Shown here: one piece after another, positions 50,401-58,218 of the stretch
Layout: each line of letters opens with the position of its first letter
Position numbering within the stretch: position 1 is the first letter of the stretch
From: Hofstenia miamia
Taxonomy: Eukaryota; Xenacoelomorpha; Acoela; Hofsteniidae
Direction of reading: 5' to 3'
Length of the DNA: 64,000 nt
Assembly: GCA_900660155.1 (NCBI GenBank)
Contig: CABFPE010000030.1
Coordinates: 166,805-230,804 of the forward strand
Program-made: the position numbers and the translations under genes
Notes under the pieces: generated by a model
The model's input: the letters and a program-made list of their open reading frames with translations, nothing else
The model's database searches: none
Told to the model about the DNA's origin: nothing

Positions 50401-52745
50401 AGCAACAGCTTCTGTGGGTTCCTGCTGTTGCACCTGCTCAGACACATTGCCGATGGTTTCCAAAAATTCACGCAAACGTAATTTTGCTTAACGTGACTCA
50501 GTTTCAGACAATAATATATCCTTAAATCTGGGGTCAATTAACATGGACAACAAGTGATATTTGCTGTCATGATAGTTGTTTGGGAAACGTATAGAAAGGT
50601 TTTCTTTAAGTTTACTACAAAGAAGTGTGGTAAAATCAGACGACGAATTAGCAATGAAGTTATCTAATACTGAATGAAGACTGTGTAGAATTGGAATTAT
50701 TGTGGAAAGAGTAGCGAATTTTTCTCTTGATGATATAAATGTAGCATCATAAAATGGTTTCAACGCGTTCACAAAACTTTGTATATTTGTCCACTCAGAA
50801 CTGCTTCGTGAGAAAGTCATATTGATTTCCATCATTGATAATGTTAGGGGCTCCCTGACTTTAAGCAATCGCTTTTCCTTTAAATATTCAGAATTCCACC
50901 GAGTGTCAATTGCAGAAACTAGTTTCAGTTCTTTCATGCCAAGTTTTTGTTGATTTCGAAATAAATTTTGCAGAGCGGTATTTGAGCGATGGTAATGTTC
51001 CACAATTTTACTTCCAGTTTTTAATGTGTTTCTCAAGTTGTTTGTTGCGTTTACGGCATCATTTATTGCTAATTGCAATGTACGACCAAAACAAGGTAAC
51101 GAAGGCACGCTGTCTCTTATGCTTCCCAACGCTTTAACATAATTCCTAGCATTATCCGTAATAACAATCAGTTTTGTCGAATTGAAATTAATCTGATAAG
51201 TGTCAAGAACAAAATCAATTTTCTCTAAAATATTGTCATATGTGTGACGTTCGGGAAAATAATGAGAATCCAGCAAATAATTGTGCACGTTGAAGTTGGA
51301 ATCAAGATAATGACAAGTTAAATCAATGAATGAATCTTGATTTCGTGACGACCAAATATCACGGGTAGCGGCAATGAATTCCATCTGACCTTCCACTAAA
51401 CGCCTCCTCAATTTTTCTTGCTCTCTCTTAAACATTTTCGGAATTACGTTGCGTGAAAATGTAGTTCTTGATGGGATTTCGTACCTTGAATCAAGCGAAT
51501 TTAGCAGCAAACGGAATCCTTTGTTTTCAACAGACGAATAAGGTTGCATATCAACCGCAATCATTTCTGCAATTTCTGATTGAAATTTTGCTGCCTTTGA
51601 TCATCGGAAGAATATTTTGCTGCTCCTACTGGCAAAAGAGCATCTACGGTTAATTGGCTCTTTGAGAGTTTAGGATTTGGCTTCTTTGCAGCATCGTACT
51701 CGGCTTTTTTCCGATTTAAGTCTACGAATATTGAGCTATGTTTAAGTTCTAGATGAGCGACAGCATTTTTAGAGTTGGAATTCTGGTAACTGATATGCAT
51801 TTTGCATTTATTGCATATGCAGATATCTTCAGTTTGGACCCTGGTGAAGTACAACCACATCGGATGCTTTGAGGTTGTCGAACTATGTAGTCATCCTGTA
51901 ATCTGGAAATTGACGTTGAATGGTAAATTTAGTGAACGCAGAAGCATTTAAAAGAAGACGCAAAGAGATTTTAACCAGGCCGCAATTTAATTTGAGAAAT
52001 TTATGACGACGTGGTGTAAGGTAAATCTGATTGGTTGAACTCTAGCGGTTTTGCATTGAATTGAATTTCGTCAATGCGGGATTTCAAATCAAATCAATTC
52101 AATTCCACAGCTAGTCAATTCAATGCATTGAAATTTCAATGCATCGCACACACCTAATTGCGACATAATGAAATTTTCCCCCAAGTGAACTTGGTACCTA
52201 TAATTTCTAATATTTTATTTTTGCTGACTCACGAATTATATCTTTTGCAACACAATTCAGACCCATTTGAAGATTCGGAGAAAATTCATTGATGTAAATG
52301 GTGGTGATTATTAATTAATTGACAATTGTTTTCTCAATAACTAAATACAGTTCTTACATTCTCACTCCTGTTCACCAACGTTTTTTGGTTTTGTACTGTT
52401 TCATGAAGCAAATTACAGTACTTCATTATTCCAAAGACTTTTTTCCCCTGGTATATGTCACAGTTTTGATTGCCGTATAGAGATGTGTTTTGTGTATTTT
52501 CAATTTCACATATTGAAATATTGTGTGCGTTTAATGCATTTTATATCATTATTGATATACGTGTCTTCCCCCACTCACATATATTTTATTGACTATTTCT
52601 TTAGGTCACCTGGGCTGACATAGAAGAACGTAATGCAGTTAATCGTCATAAAACTCTTGGCTTTGTTGTTGGAATGACAGACTGGAACGTTCTAATGAAA
52701 GAGGACGGTGAGGAAAATGCGCTGACAAAAACTATTTACATTTGA
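27439..52745 (+). CDS. YLPM1: YLP motif-containing protein 1 orthologue (ZAP3), 15 coding exons
   Basis: Nuclear protein with a P-loop kinase-like module. In vertebrates it associates with RNA and with protein phosphatase 1. Exons: 27439-27493, 27539-27740, 31465-32420, 32774(or 32755)-32954, 33000-33028, 34320-34776, 35546-36187, 36738-36885, 36930-37046, 37220-37396, 40238-40405, 40459-40554, 40982-41036, 41470-41597, 52605-52745. With the 32774 start all phases agree, giving 1183 codons plus TGA. Domains: W-rich coiled segment (about 45-86), Pro-rich (90-400), PPH(D/E)R repeats (about 475-625), Arg/Ser/Pro (630-840), kinase-like module with GPPGSGKS at 876-883 and SLDDYF at 905-910, and a C-terminal block with LELPDDYFSR and RVTW. 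Shorter than the human protein (over 1900 residues), mainly at the N-terminus. The start is the first ATG in frame (AAAATGG). The C-terminal third aligns with human YLPM1 from memory with no missing block. Confidence 0.93.
27741..31464 (+). other. YLPM1 intron 2 (3.7 kb)
   Basis: AT-rich with no recognised gene. A GC-richer patch at 29630-29760 and a CCCCCGGGTACGCCTCTG-type tail at 31045-31075 look like transposon remnants but cannot be named. Ends AATTTAG. Confidence 0.5.
31465..32420 (+). CDS. YLPM1: YLPM1 exon 3, proline-rich region
   Basis: Begins with a charged helical stretch (SWKSLEEKERDINKKIED), then a long Pro/Arg/Ser-rich low-complexity region including QFPPPPPSLF and PPFPPYEPP, ending in an acidic segment (ADLDFDAIKAALKIL). 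The donor A/GTAAGT is consensus. Such regions in YLPM1 are disordered. Confidence 0.88.
32431..32450. repeat. (TA)n microsatellite
   Basis: About 20 bp of TA immediately downstream of the exon 3 donor site. Confidence 0.9.
32774..32954 (+). CDS. YLPM1: YLPM1 exon 4
   Basis: Encodes a Gln/acidic stretch and then DPNVDARRYKEDFEYRQW and FGKAYYQQK. The best-looking acceptor (TATTAG at 32754) would put a stop in frame with exon 3. The next AG that keeps frame is CAAG at 32773, which lacks a pyrimidine tract. Either that weak site is used or a small unseen exon lies in the intron. The donor AG/GTTTAC is weak. Confidence 0.8.
33000..33028 (+). CDS. YLPM1: YLPM1 exon 5, 29-bp microexon
   Basis: Bounded by AATGTTTAG on the left, only 45 bp after exon 4, and GTAAGT on the right. 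It encodes SESFQDPPRD and is the piece that makes exon 4 (phase 2) fit exon 6 (phase 1). Inferred from phase and splice signals. Confidence 0.75.
33167..33890 (+). mobile_element. Mariner-type transposon, internally shortened
   Basis: Inverted termini TTGGGGTGACCAAAAAGT at the left and the reverse complement of TTGGGGTGACCAGAAAGT at the right, next to TA. An open 58-codon reading at 33491-33667 carries the mariner transposase C-terminal motif SPYSPDFNLCDRWLF(R)ELKK. A DNARAH-like motif lies just upstream in another frame. The N-terminal DNA-binding region is missing, so it is inactive. It sits in YLPM1 intron 5. Confidence 0.8.
33934..34279. mobile_element. hAT-type MITE with 8-bp target duplication
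   Basis: Ends CAGAGATGGGCAT and, inverted, CAGTGATGGGTAT. Flanking octamers AAATAGAT (33926-33933) and AAATCGAT (34280-34287) match at 7 of 8 positions, the duplication size of hAT elements. The interior (346 bp total) has several TCGGGT(T/C)CG-like repeats and no coding capacity. Confidence 0.78.
34320..34776 (+). CDS. YLPM1: YLPM1 exon 6, PPH(D/E)R repeat region
   Basis: A run of about a dozen short units built on YPPHDR / YPPHEH / HYPPHER, followed by a more varied RD-rich part ending SPTRHGSPLPSR. The acceptor is TGTTTAG, the donor AG/GTAACT. The DNA is a diverged 12-18-bp minisatellite, which leaves long but meaningless ORFs in the other frames and on the other strand. Contains one YLP tripeptide (GYLPHDR). 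Confidence 0.9.
34777..35545 (+). other. YLPM1 intron 6
   Basis: AT-rich, nothing recognised; ends TATTTTTAG. Confidence 0.6.
35546..36187 (+). CDS. YLPM1: YLPM1 exon 7, Arg/Ser/Pro-rich region
   Basis: Begins RDYLPDYHDRYEKGFDR (a second YLP), then many RSPP, SRSP and RSR units typical of nuclear speckle and RNA-associated proteins. The donor is AG/GTAATT. Phases with exons 6 and 8 agree. Confidence 0.9.
36188..36737 (+). other. YLPM1 intron 7
   Basis: AT-rich, nothing recognised. It ends CTATAAG, the only AAG acceptor among the well-defined introns of this gene. Confidence 0.6.
36738..37046 (+). CDS. YLPM1: YLPM1 exons 8-9, P-loop kinase-like module (N-terminal part)
   Basis: Exon 8 (36738-36885) ends just after the Walker A motif GPPGSGKS. 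A 44-bp intron follows. Exon 9 (36930-37046) holds RILSLDDYFMNEEEK and KDQDGKTIKKK, matching the human block RILSLDDYFITEVEKEEKD. The module belongs to the polynucleotide-kinase-like P-loop families. The Walker A residues are intact. Confidence 0.92.
37220..37396 (+). CDS. YLPM1: YLPM1 exon 10, kinase-like module (middle)
   Basis: VMNYVYESEMEDAYRKSM, KTVDDGYFNLIIVDAPNDR and FFREMADYSTANGFQ match the human VMEYEYEAEMEETYRTSMFKT, LDDGFFPFIILDAINDR and AKTKGFEVY blocks. It contains the Walker B-like IIVDA. The end of this exon appears again after the gap at 37507-37527, an assembly duplicate. Confidence 0.92.
37359..37675. other. Gap-flanking duplicate (148 bp on each side of 21 Ns)
   Basis: 37359-37506 and 37528-37675 are identical, separated by Ns at 37507-37527. 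The copy contains the last 38 bp of YLPM1 exon 10 and the start of a MITE. Identical contig ends across a gap are a typical scaffolding artefact, so the second partial exon should not be annotated. Confidence 0.85.
37643..37864. mobile_element. Harbinger-type MITE, 222 bp, TTA duplication
   Basis: Long inverted ends: GGCCACGATTAGACTAGCGA at the left and the inverted GGCCACGGTTAGACTAGTGA at the right, with similarity continuing about 70 bp inward (GCACGTCTAACCACCC). Flanked by TTA on both sides (37640-37642, 37865-37867), the duplication used by PIF/Harbinger elements. Non-coding. A truncated second copy at 37474-37506 is the assembly duplicate. Confidence 0.82.
37966..38017. repeat. (TA)n microsatellite
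   Basis: About 50 bp of TA repeats in YLPM1 intron 10. Confidence 0.9.
38265..38615 (-). mobile_element. LINE reverse transcriptase fragment, minus strand
   Basis: Carries SGAPQGSVFAVLFFLVAINDL and CLLYVDDTAIF, nearly identical to the LINE at 43860-47182. Bounded by single Ns at 38264 and 38616, so its genomic placement is doubtful; it may be a misjoined repeat contig. Confidence 0.8.
38617..38900 (-). pseudogene. hAT/ZBED-like transposase exon fragment, minus strand
   Basis: Reading leftward from a clear acceptor (CCTGTTTTCTAG just right of 38900): DCLVQQLKKRINFRDPFLCAAV then ALDPRFKTSL, the (A)xxLDPRFK motif found ahead of the dimerisation domain in hAT transposases and ZBED genes, then an acidic and Pro/Ala stretch. 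Cut off by the N at 38616. It differs from the hAT at 49942-52156. It could be a spliced transposase or a host gene derived from one. Confidence 0.65.
38938..38998. repeat. (CT)n plus (TA)n microsatellite
   Basis: A short CT run followed by about 45 bp of TA repeats. Confidence 0.85.
38999..40237 (+). other. Rest of YLPM1 intron 10
   Basis: AT-rich with a short TA run near 39536; nothing else recognised. Ends ATGTTTTAG. Confidence 0.6.
40238..40554 (+). CDS. YLPM1: YLPM1 exons 11-12, end of kinase-like module and linker
   Basis: Exon 11 (40238-40405) reads CYVIELKCPLSLCLKRNIHKR, then KKEIEKIITGWEEVP and LTRIDTRTFLQ, matching human TCxKRNIHGRKLKEINKM, HWETAPRHMMRLDIRSLLQ. A 53-bp intron follows. 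Exon 12 (40459-40554) reads VEMEIV, then an RS-rich linker (SRSRSRSVEKDRSPRR). All phases zero. Confidence 0.92.
40982..41036 (+). CDS. YLPM1: YLPM1 exon 13
   Basis: 55 bp: IILPEKSKWESECEDDKL, matching human YIPKSKWEMDTSEAKLDKL. Acceptor TTTTCTAG, donor G/GTAGGT, phase 1. Confidence 0.9.
41470..41597 (+). CDS. YLPM1: YLPM1 exon 14
   Basis: AKMDGL, a Lys-rich stretch and EFLELPDDYFSRTTCTKKRR, matching human DKLDGL and DYLQLPDDYDTRASEPGKKR. The exon ends in the basic residues that start the phosphatase-docking motif completed in exon 15. Donor AGG/GTAAGT. Confidence 0.93.
42110..43855 (+). mobile_element. LINE (outer copy), reverse transcriptase part, inactive
   Basis: CR1/Jockey-like RT. An N-terminal RT region precedes a frame change, then SPIFKKGNPLVASNYRPISI and ENQFGLSAKYSTTDALL (42556-42828), then GVPQGTVLGPLLFSIYINDI and YADD (42955-43239). 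The 3' part 43232-43521 is repeated after an N at 43522 with small differences (43523-43795), so it is an assembly or haplotype duplicate. Several frame breaks. The element continues after the inserted LINE at 47183. Confidence 0.82.
43825..43853. other. Perfect 11-bp hairpin
   Basis: GATAAACAACT and its inverse AGTTGTTTATC separated by 7 bp, close to the junction where the inner LINE starts. May be part of the outer LINE or a footprint of the insertion site. Confidence 0.5.
43860..47182 (+). mobile_element. LINE (inner copy), endonuclease plus reverse transcriptase
   Basis: Apurinic-endonuclease start (NARSLVSLNRRLSFYNFL, FIFITETWLEASL near 44010-44130; YGDFNLPNICW near 44490). RT has SYRPIAILSRLSIIFERLFF, FLDISKAFDRLPHSI, SGAPQGS and YVDD (45345-45790). 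The C-terminal domain ends CRKT-stop at 47115. The 3' tail has AATAAA and a short ATT run at 47160-47180. Within the endonuclease a segment of about 270 bp is duplicated (around 44378 and 44650). Single Ns at 45675 and 46522 join repeat pieces, with another duplicate near 46040/46530. Frames are broken, partly by assembly. Confidence 0.85.
44409..44454. repeat. (TC)n microsatellite inside LINE coding sequence
   Basis: 46 bp of TC in the inner LINE's endonuclease region; encodes SLSLSL in frame. The second, duplicated copy of this segment lacks it (TCTATTACTCTCTCTC near 44685). Confidence 0.92.
47183..47610 (+). mobile_element. 3' continuation of the outer LINE
   Basis: After the inner LINE's ATT tail, sequence resumes with a LINE C-terminal motif (HRREWNKLDRHIRLSKNISIFKKSL near 47350-47430, shown here as its leading part) and a 3' end with AATAAAGAGCTTG near 47588. 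This supports insertion of one LINE into another. Confidence 0.7.
48690..48970 (-). mobile_element. Mariner transposase C-terminal fragment, minus strand
   Basis: Reads LQLDQTATHAALRAKEFL (a worn HDNAxxHT motif), HHAPYSS, RFDGVDLKNIL and KWKHRTGKCVATNGEYLEGN, the C-terminal wording of mariner transposases. The SPDLAPCDFFLF segment is deleted. Termini not found. Different subfamily from the copy at 33167. Confidence 0.82.
49942..52156 (-). mobile_element. hAT transposon, nearly full length
   Basis: 2215 bp with ends TAGGAGTGTGCGAT and, inverted, TAGGTGTGTGCGAT, plus subterminal TCAATTCAAT repeats at both ends. On the minus strand: BED zinc finger (51860-51561; C-x2-C then H-x4-H), RNase H-like core (51564-50488; RDIWSSRN, ITDNARNYVKAL, DTRWNSEYL, LIDPRFKD) and dimerisation domain (50299-50054; SVAAKSLLAIPATADPSERV). 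Frameshifts lie near 51560 and 50300 and a stop at 50488. The family's CxxH motif reads CFGR near 51090, its His lost. Inactive but fairly recent. Flanking 8-mers do not match clearly. Confidence 0.9.
52605..52745 (+). CDS. YLPM1: YLPM1 exon 15, conserved C-terminus
   Basis: VTWADIEERNAVNRHKTLGF, VVGMTDWNVLMKEDGEENA and KTIYI-stop, matching human VRWADLEEKKDADRKRAIGFVVGQTDW...RTKYI. Joined to exon 14 it forms RRVTWADIEE. RVTW fits the RVxF/W docking motif for protein phosphatase 1, which human YLPM1 also carries (RVRW). Confidence 0.95.
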   Translation, partial: VTWADIEERNAVNRHKTLGFVVGMTDWNVLMKEDGEENALTKTIYI

Positions 52746-53277
52746 GAAAGGTACTATTTCTACATTATTACTTCTCATTTATCTATGATTTGATTTTTCA
52801 AAACATTGTAAAAATTGCATTTTTTATTACTGTTCGAGAATTTGTTACGCAAATTCCATTAATATTCAAACTCCTATATTTCTGCTGTTTTGCAAATATA
52901 TATGTATTAATTAATATTCAACAATGTGATATTGGCGGCAACGTACATTTAAAAATGTATCATTTGATAAGCATGCGTTGACTCTCAACTCTGTGATTGC
53001 CTGAATGTAATGGTAAGTCATTTTGGTCTTTGTATGTTTCGTTAATCTAGATAACGATTCTGCTGGTTCATCCATTTCAACAACACATGCGTCTTTTGGT
53101 TACTAATCTTGTCTCTTAGTTCATATTGAATTTCGTCAAGTATTAGTTTAGAGTAGCCAAAAAGAATTTTCGAAAATGAGAATCCACATTTTTAAAGGCT
53201 AACCCAACCCAAAAGTGGTGTTTCTACGAAATTGCCCAAAAAATATATATTCAGACAAATATTGCTAAAAATTAATT

Positions 53278-53283
53278 AATAAA
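53278..53283 (+). terminator. Possible polyadenylation signal
   Basis: First AATAAA seen downstream of the YLPM1 stop codon (about 530 bp). It lies just before a TA repeat and an assembly gap, so the true 3' end is uncertain. Confidence 0.3.
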
Positions 53284-53310
53284 ATATTACAATGTTATAT
53301 AGGCTTTCAA

Positions 53311-53596
53311 ATATATATATATATATATATATATATNNNNNNNNNNNNNNNNNNNNNNNNNNNNNNNNNNNNNNNNNNNNNNNNNNNNNNNNNNNNNNNN
53401 NNNNNNNNNNNNNNNNNNNNNNNNNNNNNNNNNNNNNNNNNNNNNNNNNNNNNNNNNNNNNNNNNNNNNNNNNNNNNNNNNNNNNNNNNNNNNNNNNNNN
53501 NNNNNNNNNNNNNNNNNNNNNNNNNNNNNNNNNNNNNNNNNNNNNNNNNNNNNNNNNNNNNNNNNNNNNNNNTATATATATATATATATATATATA
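53311..53596. other. Assembly gap (236 Ns) inside a (TA)n repeat
   Basis: TA repeats flank Ns at 53337-53572 on both sides. The gap is probably a long TA microsatellite that could not be assembled. Confidence 0.9.
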
Positions 53597-56393
53597 ATTA
53601 GAGTTCCTCGAATTTCTTTAATTTATTATTGTCAAATTACTTAACACAACAAAGCTTTTGGAAAACTTGTCTCAGTTCAACTCTGCCGCCAAAGCCTTGC
53701 CTAATCATAAGTTAATCCAAAGCTGTTGCATTAACGCAGCTTTAGACACCAAATTGGATGATATTCCATATAATACCGCATGTTGTTTCCTCCAAAATAC
53801 GTTATCTCAGTAAAGCCGCTCCAATCTTTGCAGTTTGCTTTCGGCGTTTATCTAGACTTGCTCAGTTTCGCTGAATTGGTTCAGTTTATTTATCAAATGA
53901 TATCCTTCATCATTAATCATTATTCTTTGCGTGTAAAGATGAGCGATTTTTAATTGAATTGATAGATCTAGCTAATATTTCCGCTTACGGAAACGTAGAA
54001 CGCTTGCAGCAGTTTTCGAATTACTGTTGAATAAAGTCGAACTCGCATTCTAATTTTAATTTCTTAACGTTCGAATAAAAACTTAACAAAGCATCTAATA
54101 ACTACATTGAAAAGTAATATAAACAACACAGTGTATGCAGTATTTGCCTGACGTTCTCAAGTTTTGATTCCATAGCAGTAAATAATATATATATATATAT
54201 ATATAGATATTATAAACTAGTTCTTAGAAAATATAGATTTAATCGAATTCAATCTAAATAGACGAAATGTCTGCTTTCAAGATGTCTACTCATTTCTGGC
54301 GCCAATGCGCACATCATACAATCATTGCTTACACAGCCATATCATAGGTGTTTTAATCTGGTTGTTTTGCATACATCCAACTACAAAAAAGTAGTTTAAA
54401 ACAAAAAGATACAACCTCCTTTCTTACTCTCACCGCCATAATTAGAAATATTACATCGTCAGCTTCATACAAACTTAGCTAAGTGCAAAAACATGGCGTT
54501 GAGGTATTTACAAAATATTATTTCTTATTACACCCTATTATTTTGGTGAATCAAAATTGATTGGCTTGTGTGTTTATATTTAACTTATGGCGTACTTGAA
54601 GAAGTTTTGTTAGGCGTAGATCAAGCATGATCCCGTTTTTCAAAAAGTCGTTTAGCAAATTTTGCTTAAAGTTGACGATAACACTTAGTTTCAATTCATA
54701 TGTCAATTAAAGTTTTGCATTTTGTTTGTCTCGTTTTTTGAGATGCAACAATTCCTCACTAAATGCGGAGACCACAAACGCGATCCGCATAATGAGAACG
54801 AGTCTGAGAATTTTATCAATAACTATTAATTTTAAAAAAATAATAGATTTTTTTTGTAGACTCAGCTTTTCTCAAACGGAGCTGTGACTGTCATAATAAT
54901 GTAAATATTGATTTACTCACCATCACTTCACTACACAGATGATGACTGCATTAATGCAATTGGTATAAAATTATTTTCAGCTCTAAACCATTACGCTACT
55001 GCTCTTAGAGTACGTCGATAGCGTTTAGGTTTTCATGGCTTCTATCTCACATTAATCAGGAAAATCTTGTATTGAAGTGGTTTTTTAATAAATATTCGCA
55101 ATTTAATCTGAATTTCGCACTGTTTAATGGCAGTCCCCATTGGGATGTTGCTTACATCCCTACCATTTAATTTTATAAATTTCTAATTGCTGTTGTATAT
55201 TATTATGTACCTGAAATAGCGTGCAAACAATTTCAATGTACTTAAAAGAACAGCATTTAAGCTCATATGTACATAAATACTATTTATTACGGCTATTGCG
55301 CATGACGTCCTCTTTTTCCTTCCAAACTTTCTTGCTTCCATTTAATTACATCAGGAATTACAATGAAGGATGAGATAAATTGGGCAGACAACTGCCTCTT
55401 AACATTCTAAACATTGAACATCATTATTATATAACTACACAGAGGGTCATCAATCCAATGTGTATATTGAGATGTAAACGTGTATGATATTGCATACTAG
55501 TTGATACTAGAAACATTTTGTACATATTTTCGTACCTCCTACGATACCTAGAACTCATACATTTCTTAGCGTTTTTTGTCATTTTCCTTACTGAAATAGA
55601 AAGGTTTTAAAAATGTCTTGTTCAACTGTTCATCTTTATCTTCGCAACCTACATTGAATTTTGTTAATATATAAGAGTGAGGAAGTTATATACATGCTCT
55701 TCATCTACATTGCTCGCATGTTGAATGGTACATTATAATGTCGAATAGGTAGGTTCCACTCTTGACAGATTTGGATCGATGCTACACCTTTTATTTCTTA
55801 AACTTCTCCTTTGTTTTTAATACATTCTGTATTCATATCTTGTTCTATTACAGAGTGCAAATATTGATTATGAATATTTAGTTAGTTCTCTTTTAAGTCT
55901 TTCTTTTTATTCTTGTTCTTAATACAATCATGGCTATCTAAACAATTTAGAGCATCCTTCAGTTTGCAATTGGGGTTGTTTCAGTTAATCATTAAAAATA
56001 CTTCATCTGTAAACTTTGCTCTTGTTTTTAGCTTTCTTAAATACAAATTCAAAAATCGCATCTAGATTTTTCACTCCGTTTATCAACTGCTTATTTTATA
56101 AACCTTAGCGCATCGTCTATAACTTGAAAACGTATCCCTCGAATTGAAGAAGCGTTTATCAATCAAACTATTTCTTATCGTATCCCATTGCATCGCTTGT
56201 ATCAAATTAAAAGTGATTACTAAAAGTGTCATCATTTAAAAGCGGCTGATTTCAAAATTTTTGTCAGGACTACTTTGAAGTTTTTTCACCATTTTGGATT
56301 GATTGTTGAAGGCAGAGGATGAACTCGGAGTTTCACTTTCCAATTAATATATGATGGAATTTAAAACGATTAGAGTTGAATGCGCGCACAGAG
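53597..56393. other. Unassigned DNA
   Basis: AT-rich. A stop-free stretch at about 53623-53815 (+) has a plausible composition but no family resemblance. A short TA repeat lies near 54187. No exon of the AIG1-like gene upstream of 56394 could be recognised. Confidence 0.5.
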
Positions 56394-56636
56394 TTTTTAT
56401 TATTTTCAACTCTAAAAGTCGAGTTGAACTCGCACCGTCGTCCTGAGTTATTTCCTATTACATTGGTTAATTGGATTCCCCATGCGTTGCACACCGTGTT
56501 TATTGTACTTTTTCTACATGTCAAAAAAATACATGTGAACCATAAGACTGCTGTGAACGTTGTGCTAATAGGCCCTCTCTTTTATGCGTTTTTATATTTC
56601 TTTGTGGGCTTGATTTTTGATACCTATTTCCCCTAT
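56394..56636 (+). CDS. Probable internal exon of an AIG1/ADTRP-like membrane hydrolase
   Basis: The reading frame contains RPELFP, then NWIPHALHT, then two hydrophobic segments (VFIVLFLH; VNVVLIGPLFYAFLYFFVGLIF) and DTYFPYKK. The AIG1/ADTRP family (multi-pass membrane hydrolases of fatty-acid esters of hydroxy fatty acids) has an ELxxP...PxWxNHxMHT motif with a catalytic His followed by such segments ending in WxYP. Acceptor candidates are CGCACAG (56393) or TAAAAG (56418); the donor may be AAA/GTAATC (56636). Neighbouring exons were not found, so it may be a fragment or pseudogene. Confidence 0.45.
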
Positions 56637-57643
56637 AAGAAAGTAATCAATAAGTTGAATTCTTGTAATTTGTCGTTTTTAACCCTTATCAGGTCAAGAG
56701 GATTTGGATAATGAAAAGTTCAAATCACTCTTTTGCAGACATTGTTATTAAGCATTTATTGAATTGGAAGATTGGTTTAAGGAATACGTATAATATAATG
56801 TTTACATGATGTTTATATACATGGATACACGTGACGGAATAAACTCTTTCCTCTTATAAGAATTACATAAATTGAGTCAAACCTTAATAATTCTTAGTGA
56901 TTCAGTCGATATGAGTCTAAAATAATCTTACATGGTATTTATATTTCTCTGATGAAATTATATTTATAAGAGCGAATTGGAGGAATCATTATTTGGAAAG
57001 ACGACATTTTCATACACACAATACATAAACGGCAGGAACTATGAAAAACAATATTTTAAGAAATATAAACAAATACTGTGTATTATAATATTATATCAAA
57101 TGACACACTTCAACAATATTTATGTCATTTTCCCCAATGTATTCCGAAAATTTGATTCTTGAGCATCTTGAGCGTTGTGATTCTTATAAAAAGAATTCTT
57201 ACTTAAAAGAAAGAGTACATTATACAAACAATTTTTCTGCATTTCTAGATATTCAAAACAAATCAAAATTAGTTTTGTAATTTATAAAATTAACATCATG
57301 ATTGAAAATTATCTGCAAATTGTACCTTTACAAAATGTATTTCAATCAGTAATAAAAAAACACTTCATTTAAGAAAATCAAAAACTTTGGTTAACTGCTT
57401 TTACAAAGTACTGCAATAATTTATTTTCCAATGTAGTACGAACTTCTAGAAACGATGTCCAACATGATATATTCGTTCCAAAAATATTCGTGCACTTAGA
57501 ACACTCTTAATAAATGTGTCACACATTTTCTTTTCAACTTATGACAAAACTACTGTTGGCTCCCAATATAAATATTTATCAGATTGCTGATATAAAATAT
57601 ACTTCAATCATCTCTAGATATCTTCTTAATTTATTTTATCATA
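56637..57643. other. Unassigned DNA
   Basis: AT-rich with no recognised feature. Confidence 0.5.
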
Positions 57644-58218
57644 CAGGGTAATTCAAAAAGAATGATCCAATTTCATTAAACTAATTTATATACCAAGCAT
57701 TCTCATGAAATGAATCATTAAGCTTCATTTCACCAGAAACTACAAGATTTAGGCCTGACTTAATTTTTCAAAAAAATGGATCTCCTGACCATTGGGACCT
57801 GAATGTTAGAAATTTCTTAAATGAAAAAGTGCCTAAGCGATGGATTAGTCGAAAAGTGACAACGATCTTGCTCTTTGTGCTTGGTCTCCGAGATCAACAG
57901 ACCTCACTCTGTGACTTTTTCTTTTGGGTTTACATGAAAGATCGCATTTATGTTCCACCACTGCCTATGATCTTAAACAATAAATAGCCGCAGCAATTGA
58001 TTTCGTGGACCATGATAAGCTAATAAACATCTGGGAAGAATTCTCTTTTCGTATTGATGTTGCTTCTGCTGCAGGTGGTGGTCAAATTGAACACTCTTAA
58101 AACAATAAATAAAACTTAATCGTGGGTGGAATAAATTGTTATTTAACTAAGTTTTCTATTGTTTTTCTTTATTAATGTATGTTGAATGAAATCAGGTCAT
58201 TCTTTTTTAATTGCCCTG
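57644..58218 (+). mobile_element. Short mariner/IS630-type transposon remnant
   Basis: Inverted ends CAGGGTAATTCAAAAAGAAT and, inverted, CAGGGCAATTAAAAAAGAAT, with TA on both outer sides. The interior keeps WSPRSTDLTLCDFFLW then YMKDRIYVPPLP, the transposase C-terminal motif of this superfamily, with stops and no N-terminal half. Inactive. Its 3' part is present again at 59841-60190 in the assembly duplicate. Confidence 0.82.

Larger units (their letters stand above)
41598..52604 (+). other. YLPM1 intron 14, 11 kb, filled with transposons
   Basis: Holds a LINE interrupted by a second LINE (42110-47610), a mariner fragment (48690-48970) and a hAT transposon (49942-52156). Stretches 41598-42109, 47611-48689, 48971-49941 and 52157-52604 show nothing I can name. 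It ends TTTCTTTAG. Confidence 0.85.

Noticed and set aside
53292-53597. ORF through the N gap
   Set aside because: It consists of TA repeat and Ns.
53623-53815. Stop-free plus-strand stretch with fairly code-like composition
   Set aside because: Only about 60 codons, next to an assembly gap, no clear splice sites and no family resemblance.
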